NCBI GenBank assembly: GCA_015296085.1
Contig: DVDT01000015.1
Location: 1 to 64,000, forward strand
Direction: 5' to 3'
Source: Trichormus sp. M33_DOE_039
Lineage (GTDB): Bacteria; Cyanobacteriota; Cyanobacteriia; Cyanobacteriales; Nostocaceae
DNA: 64,000 nt
The notes under the pieces were generated by a model. That model saw only the letters and a list, made by a program, of their open reading frames with translations. It ran no database searches and was not told the DNA's origin. Of this stretch, positions 8,757 to 18,439 are shown piece by piece (positions within the stretch are counted from its first letter, which is position 1; every line of letters begins with the position of its first letter). The position numbers and the translations under genes were made by a program.

Positions 8757-11177
8757 ATGTCAGAATTAATTCAAGCAATCCTGGATAGTGAAGAAAAAAG
8801 TGATCTGCGTGGCTTTGTTAGTCAATTACGTCAAAAGGAACAGAATTATTTACTACGTAATGACATCTTGAATGAGTATAGTGAATACTGCACTAAATTT
8901 GAGAAGCCAGAGACATTTTATGCTTCTTCTCATCTGGGGAAATTAATTTACTATACCCAAGAGATTATTCAAGAAGATTCAACGCTGTGTTTTATCATTC
9001 GTTCTCAAATTGCTAGTCAAGAAGTTTATCGACTAACAGCAGACCTAGATGTTGAGGCGATGACAGTACAGGAATTATTGGATGTGCGCGATCGCTTCGT
9101 CAATAAATTTCATCCTCAAGATGGTGATCTGCTGGAGTTAGATTTTGGGCCGTTTTATGACTACACCCCTGTTATCCGAGACCCGAAAAACATCGGTAAA
9201 GGTGTACAATTCCTCAACAAATATCTCTCTAGCAAACTGTTTCAAGATGCAAAACAATGGCTAGAAAGCTTATTTAACTTCTTGCGTCTGCATCATTACA
9301 ACGGTGTACAGCTATTAATCAACGATCGCATTCAATCACACCAGCAGCTATCTCAGCAAGTTAAGAAAGCTATCAAATTTGTTAACGACAGACCCAACGA
9401 TGAACCCTATGAACAGTTCCGCTTTCAATTGCAAAGTATGGGTTTTGAACCAGGTTGGGGTAACACAGCTACTCGTGTGCGAGATACCTTAAATATTCTG
9501 GATGAATTAATCGACTCACCAGACCCCCAAACTCTAGAAGCTTTCATCTCTCGCGTCCCGATGATTTTTAGAATCGTCTTGGTGTCAGCACATGGTTGGT
9601 TTGGACAAGAGGGGGTTTTGGGTCGTCCTGATACTGGTGGTCAGGTGGTGTATGTCCTCGACCAAGCCAAGAATTTAGAAAAGCAACTACAAGAAGATGC
9701 TGTACTTGCTGGTTTGGATGGGCTAAACGTCCAGCCAAAAGTCATCATTCTGACGCGTCTGATTCCTAATAGTGACGGGACTCTTTGTAACCAACGCCTG
9801 GAAAAAGTCCACGGGACAGAAAACGCTTGGATTTTGCGCGTCCCTTTGCGGGAATTCAACCCCAACATGACGCAAAACTGGATTTCCCGGTTTGAGTTTT
9901 GGCCTTATCTAGAAACCTTCGCCATTGATGCGGAACGGGAACTGCTGGCAGAATTCCAAGGTAGGCCAGATTTAATTGTGGGTAACTACACCGATGGGAA
10001 CTTAGTTGCGTTCTTGTTAGCACGACGGATGAATGTGACTCAATGTAATATTGCCCACGCTTTAGAAAAATCCAAATACTTGTTTAGTAACTTGTATTGG
10101 CAAGATTTGGAAGATAAATATCATTTTTCATTGCAATTCACTGCTGATTTGATTGCGATGAATGCAGCTAATTTCGTCATCAGCAGTACCTACCAAGAAA
10201 TTGTCGGTACACCCGATAGTATAGGACAGTACGAATCGTACAAATGCTTCACCATGCCGGAGTTGTATCACGTGGTGAACGGGATTGAATTATTTAGCCC
10301 TAAATTTAATGTTGTACCGCCTGGGGTAAACGAAAACGCCTATTTTCCCTATACACGCCACGCAGACAGAGTAGAAAGCGATCGCGATCGTCTTGCCGAA
10401 ATGCTATTTACTTTAGAAGACCCTAGCCAAATTTTCGGTAAACTCGACGATCCTCATAAGCGTCCTATCTTCTCAATGGCGCGTCTCGACCGCATTAAAA
10501 ACTTGACTGGTTTAGCAGAATGCTTTGGTCAAAGTAAAGAATTGCAAGAACACTGCAACTTAATATTAATTGCTGGTAAGTTGCGGGTGGAAGAATCAGA
10601 CGACAATGAAGAAAAAGATGAAATCGTCAGACTCTACCGCATTATTGACGAGTACAATCTGCATGGTAAAATTCGCTGGTTGGGTGTACGCCTATCGAAA
10701 AATGATTCTGGTGAAGTGTATCGAGTCATTGCAGATCATCAAGGCATTTTCGTCCAGCCAGCATTATTTGAAGCCTTTGGTTTGACAATTCTAGAGGCGA
10801 TGATATCAGGATTACCAACTTTTGCCACTCAATTTGGTGGGCCGTTAGAAATTATTCAAAATAAAGTTAATGGTTTTTACATTAACCCCACCCATTTGGA
10901 AGAAACAGCCCAAAAAATTCTCGAATTTGTCATTAAATGCCAGGAAAATCCCCAATATTGGAATGTAGTTTCTCAGAAAGCTATTGACCGAGTCTACAGC
11001 ACATATACTTGGAAGATTCACACCACAAAATTGTTATCTCTAGCTAGAATTTACGGCTTCTGGAACTTTACATCCAAAGAAAAGCGGGAAGATTTGTTGC
11101 GCTATCTTGAGGCTTTATTTTATCTGATTTACAAACCCAGAGCGCAACAACTTTTAGAACACCATAAGTATCGATAA
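8757..11177 (+). CDS. susA: sucrose synthase
   Basis: Reversible GT4 enzyme (sucrose + UDP/ADP to fructose + NDP-glucose), working mainly in sucrose cleavage in filamentous cyanobacteria and linking sucrose to glycogen and nitrogen fixation. It has 806 residues, the family length. The N-terminal regulatory region (1-260) is followed by the GT-B core starting VSAHGWFGQEGVLGRPDTGG. IFVQPALFEAFGLTILEAM and FATQFGGPLEII form the nucleotide-sugar site (E-x7-E). The ATG at 8757 (MSELIQAIL) is preceded by AGGGGTTACT, a good ribosome-binding site; an in-frame TTG 14 codons upstream lies inside the leader hairpin and is unlikely. Monocistronic. Confidence 0.96.
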   Translation: MSELIQAILDSEEKSDLRGFVSQLRQKEQNYLLRNDILNEYSEYCTKFEKPETFYASSHLGKLIYYTQEIIQEDSTLCFIIRSQIASQEVYRLTADLDVEAMTVQELLDVRDRFVNKFHPQDGDLLELDFGPFYDYTPVIRDPKNIGKGVQFLNKYLSSKLFQDAKQWLESLFNFLRLHHYNGVQLLINDRIQSHQQLSQQVKKAIKFVNDRPNDEPYEQFRFQLQSMGFEPGWGNTATRVRDTLNILDELIDSPDPQTLEAFISRVPMIFRIVLVSAHGWFGQEGVLGRPDTGGQVVYVLDQAKNLEKQLQEDAVLAGLDGLNVQPKVIILTRLIPNSDGTLCNQRLEKVHGTENAWILRVPLREFNPNMTQNWISRFEFWPYLETFAIDAERELLAEFQGRPDLIVGNYTDGNLVAFLLARRMNVTQCNIAHALEKSKYLFSNLYWQDLEDKYHFSLQFTADLIAMNAANFVISSTYQEIVGTPDSIGQYESYKCFTMPELYHVVNGIELFSPKFNVVPPGVNENAYFPYTRHADRVESDRDRLAEMLFTLEDPSQIFGKLDDPHKRPIFSMARLDRIKNLTGLAECFGQSKELQEHCNLILIAGKLRVEESDDNEEKDEIVRLYRIIDEYNLHGKIRWLGVRLSKNDSGEVYRVIADHQGIFVQPALFEAFGLTILEAMISGLPTFATQFGGPLEIIQNKVNGFYINPTHLEETAQKILEFVIKCQENPQYWNVVSQKAIDRVYSTYTWKIHTTKLLSLARIYGFWNFTSKEKREDLLRYLEALFYLIYKPRAQQLLEHHKYR

Positions 11178-11190
11178 TAGATTAATAATT

Positions 11191-11250
11191 CAACGTTTGT
11201 AGTAAGAACTTTAGGTCTAAGAATGGACTGAAGTCCTTACTACAAAGTTG
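11191..11250. repeat. palindromic dispersed element downstream of susA
   Basis: Arms 11191-11211 and 11231-11250 (core TTTGTAGTAAGGACTT) form a long imperfect hairpin with a 19-base loop. A second copy with almost the same arms is at 21375-21437 and a diverged one at 3946-3991. Position between convergent genes suggests it also works as a terminator for both. Confidence 0.65.
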
Positions 11251-11264
11251 AACCGATAATTTTA

Positions 11265-11888
11265 TTATCTTGAATATGCTGTTAATGAATACCAAGTTCT
11301 TGGCCCAACTACACCATCTACTTGGAGATTTCGCCGCGATTGAAAGGCTTTAACTGCACTTTCTGTAAACGCCCCATATACCCCATCAATGGGAACACGA
11401 TAGCCATTAGCTACTAATAATCTTTGTAAGACTCGTACAGCACTACCTGAATGACCAAAACGTAAATTTGGGACATTGCGAATAGTCCGTTGGTTGCGTC
11501 TAGCAATAATAATTTCACTACGAATTTGTTGTGCTACAAGCACTGGTTGACGTGGGAATTTTACCTGTACAGCATGAAAATTTTCAAACTCATCTACACT
11601 ATAAACATCTTTAACTAAAGGTGTTTTTTTTATCTGAGTTTGTTGATTTTCAGAGTTGAAAGCTAATTGAATAGTTGGGGAATTGTTACTTAGCGGCACG
11701 AATTCAGGTGGCGTGGTCTTTGCAGATGACACTAACTGATATGGTGCAATAGAGGTAGTTTTTTTCACGCCATTGTCAAGCTGAATTACAGGCTGCTTGG
11801 GTACAATCGACGGAGATGGTTGCTGGATTGCTAATACACCCGTCATCAGCAGGACAATATCATTCATGTTAATTGATGTCACTATCAC
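11265..11888 (-). CDS. peptidoglycan-binding domain protein
   Basis: A 207-residue protein with one PG_binding_1 domain at the C-terminus (about 142-203): LRFGHSGSAVRVLQRLLVAN, then IDGVYGAFTESAVKAFQ and VDGVVGPRTW. The N-terminal 20-odd residues are hydrophobic (IVLLMTGVLAI) and may be a signal peptide or anchor. The 40-140 linker is Gln/Pro/Thr-rich without a catalytic domain. It probably binds cell wall in the periplasm; any enzymatic partner is unknown. A start at the second Met (MNDIVLL) is as likely as the one given. Confidence 0.85.
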   Translation of the reverse strand: MIVTSINMNDIVLLMTGVLAIQQPSPSIVPKQPVIQLDNGVKKTTSIAPYQLVSSAKTTPPEFVPLSNNSPTIQLAFNSENQQTQIKKTPLVKDVYSVDEFENFHAVQVKFPRQPVLVAQQIRSEIIIARRNQRTIRNVPNLRFGHSGSAVRVLQRLLVANGYRVPIDGVYGAFTESAVKAFQSRRNLQVDGVVGPRTWYSLTAYSR

Positions 11889-12507
11889 CCATAATTCCTT
11901 TGACAGAAAAAAATCATTAATTCCGGAATAGTGCTTACTTAAATCTCATCAGTTACATTTTGAGCAATCACAGAAAATACTAAATTACTGAGTTGGAATT
12001 CCCAATATCTTTTCTTACTTGGTTGTGAGTTCTAGGTTATCGATAACCAGTAGATTTACAATTTATCTTATTGATTTTTTGATACTGCAAATTACAGCAG
12101 TTAATCATTTGCTCAACTGCCAAATCGCCTTGATATGCAATTTTTACCTTGGTAAACTGGACAAGAATAATAAACTCTAGATGTCAAAGAAATTATTCCA
12201 TCTTTAGCGGTATATCTATATATGTAATTTTTGGGTCTGAGAACTATAAATTACTTGTAAGTAGAAAATATCTAAATAAATGACAAAATACTACACTATT
12301 TTTTAGAATAAATAGAGTAAAAGCACACAGATATGCGCTCCTACTGATCATCAATGTCTTGATTTTTAGAGTTAGTATTATGTTGGAATTAAATAATTAG
12401 GTGAAATGTTAAAATGAATACTAATAATAAAAAGCGATCGCCTACTAATTAAATGTTGAAATAAACAGGCGATCGCTTTTTATACTTTTACCTTTTACAT
12501 TTTACCT
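11889..12507. other. 619-base intergenic region
   Basis: Between two leftward genes. It contains the hairpin at 12427-12483 and otherwise A/T-rich sequence. No reading frame of interest and no recognisable RNA gene. The portion next to 11888 should hold the promoter of the peptidoglycan-binding gene. Confidence 0.45.
12427..12483 (-). terminator. HIP1-containing perfect hairpin after the Ca2+/H+ antiporter gene
   Basis: Seventeen-base perfect inverted repeat, arms 12427-12443 and 12467-12483, each built around GCGATCGC and flanked by A/T runs, so it reads as a stem followed by a T-run on either strand. It lies 25 bases past the stop of the antiporter gene and is a good candidate terminator. 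Confidence 0.7.
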
Positions 12508-13596
12508 TCAACCAATACCAGTAATCGGTGGGTGGAAGTAAAAAGCAAATCCCAATACAGTGTAAGCAGCTAAGAGTAAAGTTCCCTCTAACCAATTAGA
12601 TTTCCCATCAGAACTAATACTATTAGCAATTAATACTGATACAACCACAGCGACTAATTCAAATGGCTGAAAATCTAAATCCATTGGCTGACCTAATATC
12701 CACCCAGCAATTACTAATACAGGGGCGACAAATAAAGCTATTTGCATACTAGAACCTACAGCCACCGACACAGAAAGATCCATTTTATCTTTCATGGCTA
12801 CGGTGACGGCTGTGGCGTGTTCCGCAGCGTTACCCACGATAGGAACTAATATCACCCCTGTAAACAGGGCTGTCAAACCTAGCTGAGAAGTGGCTGTCTC
12901 TAAAGAATCAACCAATAACTCCGACTCTAATGCCACAAATAGGGTACAGACTAACAACACCCCACTCCACAGCCAAATATTGGGCTTAGTATGAGTTTCC
13001 TCATCTTCCGTTTCTGCTACACCTACATCGTATAAATAGGCGTGGGTTTTCATCGAAAATATTAGCGTCAAGGCGTAAACCAAAATCAACACCACAGCCA
13101 CCGCCAATGAGAGATGCTGCAGCACTGGTTCACCAATACCTTTAGCGGTGTAGTTCATTGCTGTGGGTAGTAAGATGGCAATTACCGCCAAATTCATCGA
13201 AGAAGCATTTACTCGTGCCACAATGGGCTGGAATGTCTGTTCTTTATGGCGTAGTCCGCCTAAAAGCATAGAAAGACCCATTACCAAGAGTAAATTACCA
13301 ATAATTGAACCAGTTATACTAGCTTTGACGACATTTACCAACCCAGCATTCAAAGCCACTAAAGCAATAATTAGTTCTGTAGCATTGCCAAAGGTAGCGT
13401 TTAACAACCCCCCCAAGGTCGGCCCCACCACCACAGCAATTTCTTCGGTAGCCGCACCCATCCAAGCAGCCAAGGGCAGAATTGCTAAACCTGCGGTGAT
13501 GAAAACTAGCAAATCACCCCATTCCAGAAAGTGCGCCGCCAAGGAAATGGGGATAAATAGTAAGAGACATAAAAAAAGAATGTTTTTCGCTGACAT
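12508..13596 (-). CDS. cax: Ca2+/H+ antiporter (CaxA family)
   Basis: Inner-membrane cation/proton exchanger that exports calcium. 362 residues, about eleven hydrophobic segments. Both alpha-repeat signatures are present: GNATELIIALVALNAG in the first half and GNAAEHATAVTVAMKDKMDL in the second, with the acidic residues that bind Ca2+. An acidic loop (ETEDEETHTKP) near the middle separates the halves, as in the family. In cyanobacteria this transporter is linked to alkaline/salt tolerance. It is monocistronic, with a strong hairpin after it. Confidence 0.93.
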   Translation of the reverse strand: MSAKNILFLCLLLFIPISLAAHFLEWGDLLVFITAGLAILPLAAWMGAATEEIAVVVGPTLGGLLNATFGNATELIIALVALNAGLVNVVKASITGSIIGNLLLVMGLSMLLGGLRHKEQTFQPIVARVNASSMNLAVIAILLPTAMNYTAKGIGEPVLQHLSLAVAVVLILVYALTLIFSMKTHAYLYDVGVAETEDEETHTKPNIWLWSGVLLVCTLFVALESELLVDSLETATSQLGLTALFTGVILVPIVGNAAEHATAVTVAMKDKMDLSVSVAVGSSMQIALFVAPVLVIAGWILGQPMDLDFQPFELVAVVVSVLIANSISSDGKSNWLEGTLLLAAYTVLGFAFYFHPPITGIG

Positions 13597-14118
13597 TTGT
13601 TACTTGTAGTGGAACTATTACTCACTGATTTTTGTGACAAATCAAACTATACAAGGAGTTGATCACTGAATTTTATACCTCATGGACTAGACTTCAGGAT
13701 ACCCACAAGTATCTATAAAACGTAATCAGGAACAAGAAAGTTGATATCGATGTAAACTATAGTTGCAATTTCTTATAATTTTGCAATCTTCCTTAGCAAA
13801 ACTATCAATTAGAAATTGGCGTTTTACACCAAAAATGGGGTTTAATAAATTAAAAGATAATTAAATTTTGATTGGTTCTGCCAAACAAGAAACTCCGCTA
13901 AGGGGCGTTGTGCAATGGCTGATAATTTCATGAAATATGGTAAACAGCTTGGCGATAACGCAGATTTATTATCATAATAAGATTACATTCGTCGCAATTT
14001 AGCTGTACCCCGTACTCATAGTTTTCATATATACCGGATTTTGTTTTCAAACTTGTGTAGAAAGGTTTGAAGACGATGTGTCCGGCATGAGTGTAAGTCT
14101 TTTTTTGGATAAATATAC
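13597..14118. promoter_or_regulatory. 522-base divergent region (cax / GH57 gene)
   Basis: Should hold promoters for both neighbours. The only structure I can support is a seven-base stem TTCAAAC (14046-14052) / GTTTGAA (14065-14071) in the GH57 leader. No open frame with coding character. Confidence 0.35.
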
Positions 14119-16827
14119 ATGACTTCTGCTGCTGAACGGCCAGCTAGTTCTGGCTCACCATCAACATCCAATTTCCCCATTCAAGATACTCACCAAAGCG
14201 ATCCCCAGAGACAAGCTACAGGTGTGTATGTGACCGTGCATGGTCATTTTTACCAGCCACCGCGGGAAAATCCTTATTTAGATGCGATTGAACGGCAACC
14301 CAGTGCTGCACCTTTCCATGATTGGAATGAGCGGATTCACTGGGAATGCTACCGTCCTAATGCCTTCGCTAGAGTGTTAAACGACCGGGGCGAAGTCCTG
14401 GGGATCGTCAATAATTACGAATATATGAGCTTCAACATCGGCCCGACTCTGATGTCGTGGCTAGAACGCTATGATGTGGAGGTTTATCAACGGATATTGG
14501 AGGCGGACGCAAAAAGCTGTCAGCGATTAAATGGTCACGGTAACGCGATCGCGCAAGTATATAATCACATCATCATGCCCCTGGCAAATGAACAGGATAA
14601 ATACACCCAAATTCGCTGGGGGAAAGCAGACTTCCGTTCTCGCTTTGGTCGTGATCCCGAAGGCATGTGGTTAGCAGAAACCGCCGTAGACTACGCAACT
14701 ATAGAAGCTTTAGTGGCTGAAGGGATTCGCTTTATCGTCCTTGCACCATCCCAGGCCCAGCGTTGCCGGCCCTTTACCACAAAAGATGATCCCCAACCAG
14801 AATGGCACGAAGTTGGCGGTAGTCAGATTGATCCCACCCGTCCCTATCGTTGTTATTTGAAAGGCGATCGGGGACTGGGAAATTTAAGTGACCAACTCCC
14901 CATTCCCAATTCCCAATGCCCATATATTGATGTCTTTTTCTATGACGGCCCTATTTCACGGGACATGGGCTTTAGTGATGTTGTCTATAATTCTCACCAC
15001 TTTGCTGGACGCATTGGTGCAGCTGTCCGCGGGGATCATCGTCAATCACAATTAATTTCTGTGGCTACAGATGGGGAAACCTTCGGACACCATAAAAAAG
15101 GAACAGAAAAAACCCTAGCCTACGCTTTCATAGCCGAGTTTCCCCAACATGATTGGACAGTAACCAACTTTGCCCACTATCTCAGCTTAAATCCTCCAAC
15201 ATGGGAAGTTGAATTAAAATCTGTGACGGCGTGGAGTTGCGCCCACGGTGTAGATAGATGGCAAGATGACTGTGGTTGTGGTGGTGAGGGGGGTGTATGG
15301 CATCAAAAATGGCGGCGGCCATTGCGGAATGCTTTAAATTGGCTGCGAGATCAGTTAATTGAAGTTTACGAAGAATATGGTAAGCAATTTTTACGCGATC
15401 CTTGGCTAGCTAGAGATGAATATATTGAAGTGATCCGCGATCGCTCTGCTGCCAATGTTAGCCGTTTTCTATCGCGTCACCAAACCCACAGACTCAACGC
15501 TGCCGAACAGGTAGACGCTTTGCGTTTATTAGAAATGCAGCGTCATGCTTTATTGATGTACACCAGTTGCGGCTGGTTTTTTGAAGAACTGTCTCGCCCC
15601 GAAGGTACTCAGATTCTCCGTTACGCCGCCCGCGCTTTGGAGTTAGCGGGAGATGTGGCTGGAGTCCAACTAGAAAAAGGCTTCATCAAACGCCTGGGTT
15701 TAGCCCCCAGTAACGTAGAGAATTTTAAGCATGGTGCAGAAGTTTATCGCCAATTAGTGCAAACTGCTCAGATTAGTTTTAAACAAGTAGCTTCTCATTA
15801 CGCCATTACATCTATATTTAATGGTCAGGGATCAACACTCAAAACTCAGCAACCTGCTCAATTCTCAGCACATTCTACGGTTTCCCCAAAACAATACAGC
15901 ACTCACCAAAAGCACGTCTATTGCTATACCATCAATGAAATAGACTACCAACTGCAACGTATGGGAGCGTTGACTTTGGCGGTGGGGAATTTAAAGCTAG
16001 TTTCAGATATTACTTGGGAAAGTGAAAACCTCGTCTTTGCTGTGCTGCATTTAGGTGGTTGGGATTTCCACTGCTGCATTCAACTATTTACTGGACGGCG
16101 TAACTACAGCCAGTTGAAGGAAAAGCTGTTTGCTGCGCTACAACAAGCTAGTGCTGCTCAAACCATTTTGGTGATGACACAGATGTTTAGTGGTGAAGCT
16201 TACAACTTGCAAAATCTATTTGCAGAAGAACGCCACCGCATCATGCGGTTACTCTCCCAAGAAACCTTGATACGTCTAGATCAACTGTATACCCAAGCAT
16301 ATCGAGATAATTATGGTGTACTAGTAGCATTTCACCGAGATGAACTGACTGTACCGCAAGAATTACAAGTAGCAGCCGAGATTGCTTTGGGATACCGCTG
16401 TATGAATATATTGCGATCGCTAGAGCAAGATATTACCGAGCCTGGCTTAGTTTGGAATCACACAGTAGAATTAGAGGCGATCGCCACTGAAGCGAAACAT
16501 CTGCGTTGTTCTTTAAATATTCCTGAAGGCAAGCAAATCCTAGAACAGTTAATTTTACGATTACTGTGGAGATTGCTACACGATAGCAATGGTAGTTTTA
16601 CTACAGACATCGAATGTTTAGAACGGTTGATAGATGTGGCATATCAGTTAAATATCGGTATTTCATTACATCAATCCCAAGAACTATACTTTAGCTGTCT
16701 TTACAGTCAAATCATGCCTTTGTGTCTGACGAGTCCAGAAGATAGTAATCAATGCCAGAATTTACTCAAGTTGGGTCAAAAGTTAATGGTTGATGTCAGT
16801 AAAATTGCCAGCCAATTAGGATTGTAA
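14119..16827 (+). CDS. GH57-type glycoside hydrolase with DUF3536
   Basis: A 902-residue protein of the glycoside hydrolase 57 superfamily, the amylase/branching/mannosidase-like group, with the long DUF3536 C-terminal region typical of cyanobacteria. The catalytic barrel begins at about residue 35 (YVTVHGHFYQPPRENPYLD) and continues through DPEGMWLAETAVD and VATDGETFGHHKKGTEKTL, which hold candidate catalytic Glu/Asp residues. A cysteine cluster DDCGCGGEGG lies near residue 390. No signal peptide, so cytoplasmic, probably acting on glycogen or a related glucan; the exact substrate is unknown. Oddity: a heptamer repeat is read through in frame at 14893-14922. It stands alone. Confidence 0.88.
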   Translation: MTSAAERPASSGSPSTSNFPIQDTHQSDPQRQATGVYVTVHGHFYQPPRENPYLDAIERQPSAAPFHDWNERIHWECYRPNAFARVLNDRGEVLGIVNNYEYMSFNIGPTLMSWLERYDVEVYQRILEADAKSCQRLNGHGNAIAQVYNHIIMPLANEQDKYTQIRWGKADFRSRFGRDPEGMWLAETAVDYATIEALVAEGIRFIVLAPSQAQRCRPFTTKDDPQPEWHEVGGSQIDPTRPYRCYLKGDRGLGNLSDQLPIPNSQCPYIDVFFYDGPISRDMGFSDVVYNSHHFAGRIGAAVRGDHRQSQLISVATDGETFGHHKKGTEKTLAYAFIAEFPQHDWTVTNFAHYLSLNPPTWEVELKSVTAWSCAHGVDRWQDDCGCGGEGGVWHQKWRRPLRNALNWLRDQLIEVYEEYGKQFLRDPWLARDEYIEVIRDRSAANVSRFLSRHQTHRLNAAEQVDALRLLEMQRHALLMYTSCGWFFEELSRPEGTQILRYAARALELAGDVAGVQLEKGFIKRLGLAPSNVENFKHGAEVYRQLVQTAQISFKQVASHYAITSIFNGQGSTLKTQQPAQFSAHSTVSPKQYSTHQKHVYCYTINEIDYQLQRMGALTLAVGNLKLVSDITWESENLVFAVLHLGGWDFHCCIQLFTGRRNYSQLKEKLFAALQQASAAQTILVMTQMFSGEAYNLQNLFAEERHRIMRLLSQETLIRLDQLYTQAYRDNYGVLVAFHRDELTVPQELQVAAEIALGYRCMNILRSLEQDITEPGLVWNHTVELEAIATEAKHLRCSLNIPEGKQILEQLILRLLWRLLHDSNGSFTTDIECLERLIDVAYQLNIGISLHQSQELYFSCLYSQIMPLCLTSPEDSNQCQNLLKLGQKLMVDVSKIASQLGL
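14893..14922. repeat. heptamer repeat inside the GH57 coding sequence
   Basis: Four consecutive CCCCATT/CCCAATT-type units, the same class found in spacers at 7881, 34662, 52318 and 59717, are translated here as about ten residues (core QLPIPNSQCP) between two conserved blocks of the enzyme. Confidence 0.7.
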
Positions 16828-17169
16828 ATATCAGTTACAAAACGAAAATCAAAACTTATAGAATTTTCTTTTTTCGTATGAAACCACCCTGAGATATGGA
16901 TTCTGCCTAGGGGTTGAGCGTTGCTCAACCCCTACTCGTGTGTTTGTATTATTTTTAACTAAAATGTTACAAGCAGGACATACACAAAAAATATACTCTG
17001 AGTAAATGGGATAATTTATTTTCTGGAATTTCTTACCAAGAAATAGATTTCTTTGTGGGATATCCGGCTAGCATGAAAATGTCACACTGACAAAAATGTG
17101 AGTAAGATTTTGAGAGATGTGTGTACACCGTAGCATTTATATAGGGGAGTACATCAATAACTAGCGACG
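16828..17169. other. 342-base intergenic region
   Basis: Contains the hairpin at 16909-16933 and then A/T-rich sequence that should hold the GTPase promoter. No gene seen. Confidence 0.4.
16909..16933 (+). terminator. strong short-loop hairpin
   Basis: Perfect 11-base stem AGGGGTTGAGC (16909-16919) / GCTCAACCCCT (16923-16933) with a three-base loop, 82 bases after the GH57 stop codon. The very stable stem suggests termination or RNA protection, though no clean T-run follows. Confidence 0.55.
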
Positions 17170-18423
17170 ATGATGAAACCAAACTCGTGGAAAAATCACC
17201 TGGCTGATGTCTGGAATAAGACAGCCGGAGGCCTAATGCAACGCTTACCTGTAGACCAAGCCGCAAAAACCATAACACAGTGGTTTAAGGTGAGCGAAAG
17301 TGAAATTACAGAAATTTTAGAGCAAGTCCGTAAAGAACTACCAACTACAGAAGCTTTGTTAATTGGGAAACCGCAAGCTGGCAAAAGTTCCATTGTGCGA
17401 GGACTTACAGGGGTTTCAGCGGAAATTGTTGGTCAAGGATATCGTCCCCATACACAGCACACTCAACGTTATGCTTATCCTTCTAATGAACTACCGTTGC
17501 TGGTTTTTACCGATACAGTAGGATTAGGGGATATTAACCAAGAAACTCAGGCGATTATTCAAGAGTTAGTTGGAGATTTACAACAAGAAACTAAACGCGC
17601 CAGAGTCTTAATTTTGACAGTAAAAATTAATGATTTTGCCACTGACACACTCCGCCAAATTGCTCAACAGTTACGGCAAAAATATCCAGAAATTCCTTGT
17701 TTACTAGCAGTTAGCTGCTTACATGAAATTTATCCTCCTAGTGTTGCTGACCATCCAGATTACCCCCCAGACTATGAAGAAGTAAACCGAGCTTTTGTAG
17801 CGATGCAAGAAGCTTTTACTGGATTGTGCGATCGCTCGGTTCTGCTTGACTTTACCTTAGAGGAAGATGGGTATAGTCCTGTATTTTATGGTTTGGACGC
17901 ACTCCGCGATAGTCTAGCCGAATTACTTCCCGAAGCAGAAGCACAGGCCATTTATCAGTTATTAGATAAGCAAGCATCTGAGAAACTGGGGAATATTTAC
18001 AGAGATGTAGGCAGACGCTACACTTTATCATTTGCTCTGATGGCGGCTACTGTAGCAGCTGTACCATTACCCTTTGCGACTATGCCCGTACTAACAGCTT
18101 TACAAGTGTCGATGGTAACTCTGTTAGGCAAACTTTACGGGCAAACCTTGTCACCATCCCAAGCTGGTGGTATTGTGAGTGCGATCGCAGGTGGTTTTTT
18201 AGCTCAGGCCATTGGAAGAGAGCTAGTTAAATTTGTACCAGGTTTTGGCAGTGCGATCGCCGCATCTTGGGCCGCTGCTTACACTTGGTCATTAGGGGAA
18301 ACAGCCTGTGTTTACTTTGGTGATTTAATGGGTGGTAATAAACCTGATCCCCAAGAAATTCAGTCAGTCATGCAAGAGGCGTTTGAGAAAGCCAAGGAAC
18401 GCTTCAAGGGAATCAAGAGTTGA
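17170..18423 (+). CDS. dynamin/Era-like GTPase with hydrophobic C-terminal domain
   Basis: A 417-residue P-loop GTPase. G1 is GKPQAGKS (66-73), G3 is DTVGLGD (115-121), and AVSCLHE at about 185 takes the place of the G4 motif (NKxD is not obvious, which is unusual). The second half (about 285-375) is Ala/Gly-rich and hydrophobic with two or three possible membrane segments, as in DUF697-containing GTPases. It is therefore probably membrane-associated. Function is unknown. ATG-ATG at the start makes 17170 or 17173 possible. The following secreted-protein gene begins 16 bases downstream, so they are probably one transcript. Confidence 0.8.
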   Translation: MMKPNSWKNHLADVWNKTAGGLMQRLPVDQAAKTITQWFKVSESEITEILEQVRKELPTTEALLIGKPQAGKSSIVRGLTGVSAEIVGQGYRPHTQHTQRYAYPSNELPLLVFTDTVGLGDINQETQAIIQELVGDLQQETKRARVLILTVKINDFATDTLRQIAQQLRQKYPEIPCLLAVSCLHEIYPPSVADHPDYPPDYEEVNRAFVAMQEAFTGLCDRSVLLDFTLEEDGYSPVFYGLDALRDSLAELLPEAEAQAIYQLLDKQASEKLGNIYRDVGRRYTLSFALMAATVAAVPLPFATMPVLTALQVSMVTLLGKLYGQTLSPSQAGGIVSAIAGGFLAQAIGRELVKFVPGFGSAIAASWAAAYTWSLGETACVYFGDLMGGNKPDPQEIQSVMQEAFEKAKERFKGIKS

Positions 18424-18439
18424 CTAATAACTAATAACT

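Noticed and set aside
12427-12483. Possible CRISPR-like or mobile element palindrome
   Set aside because: A single HIP1-based hairpin, explained as a terminator; no repeats with spacers.
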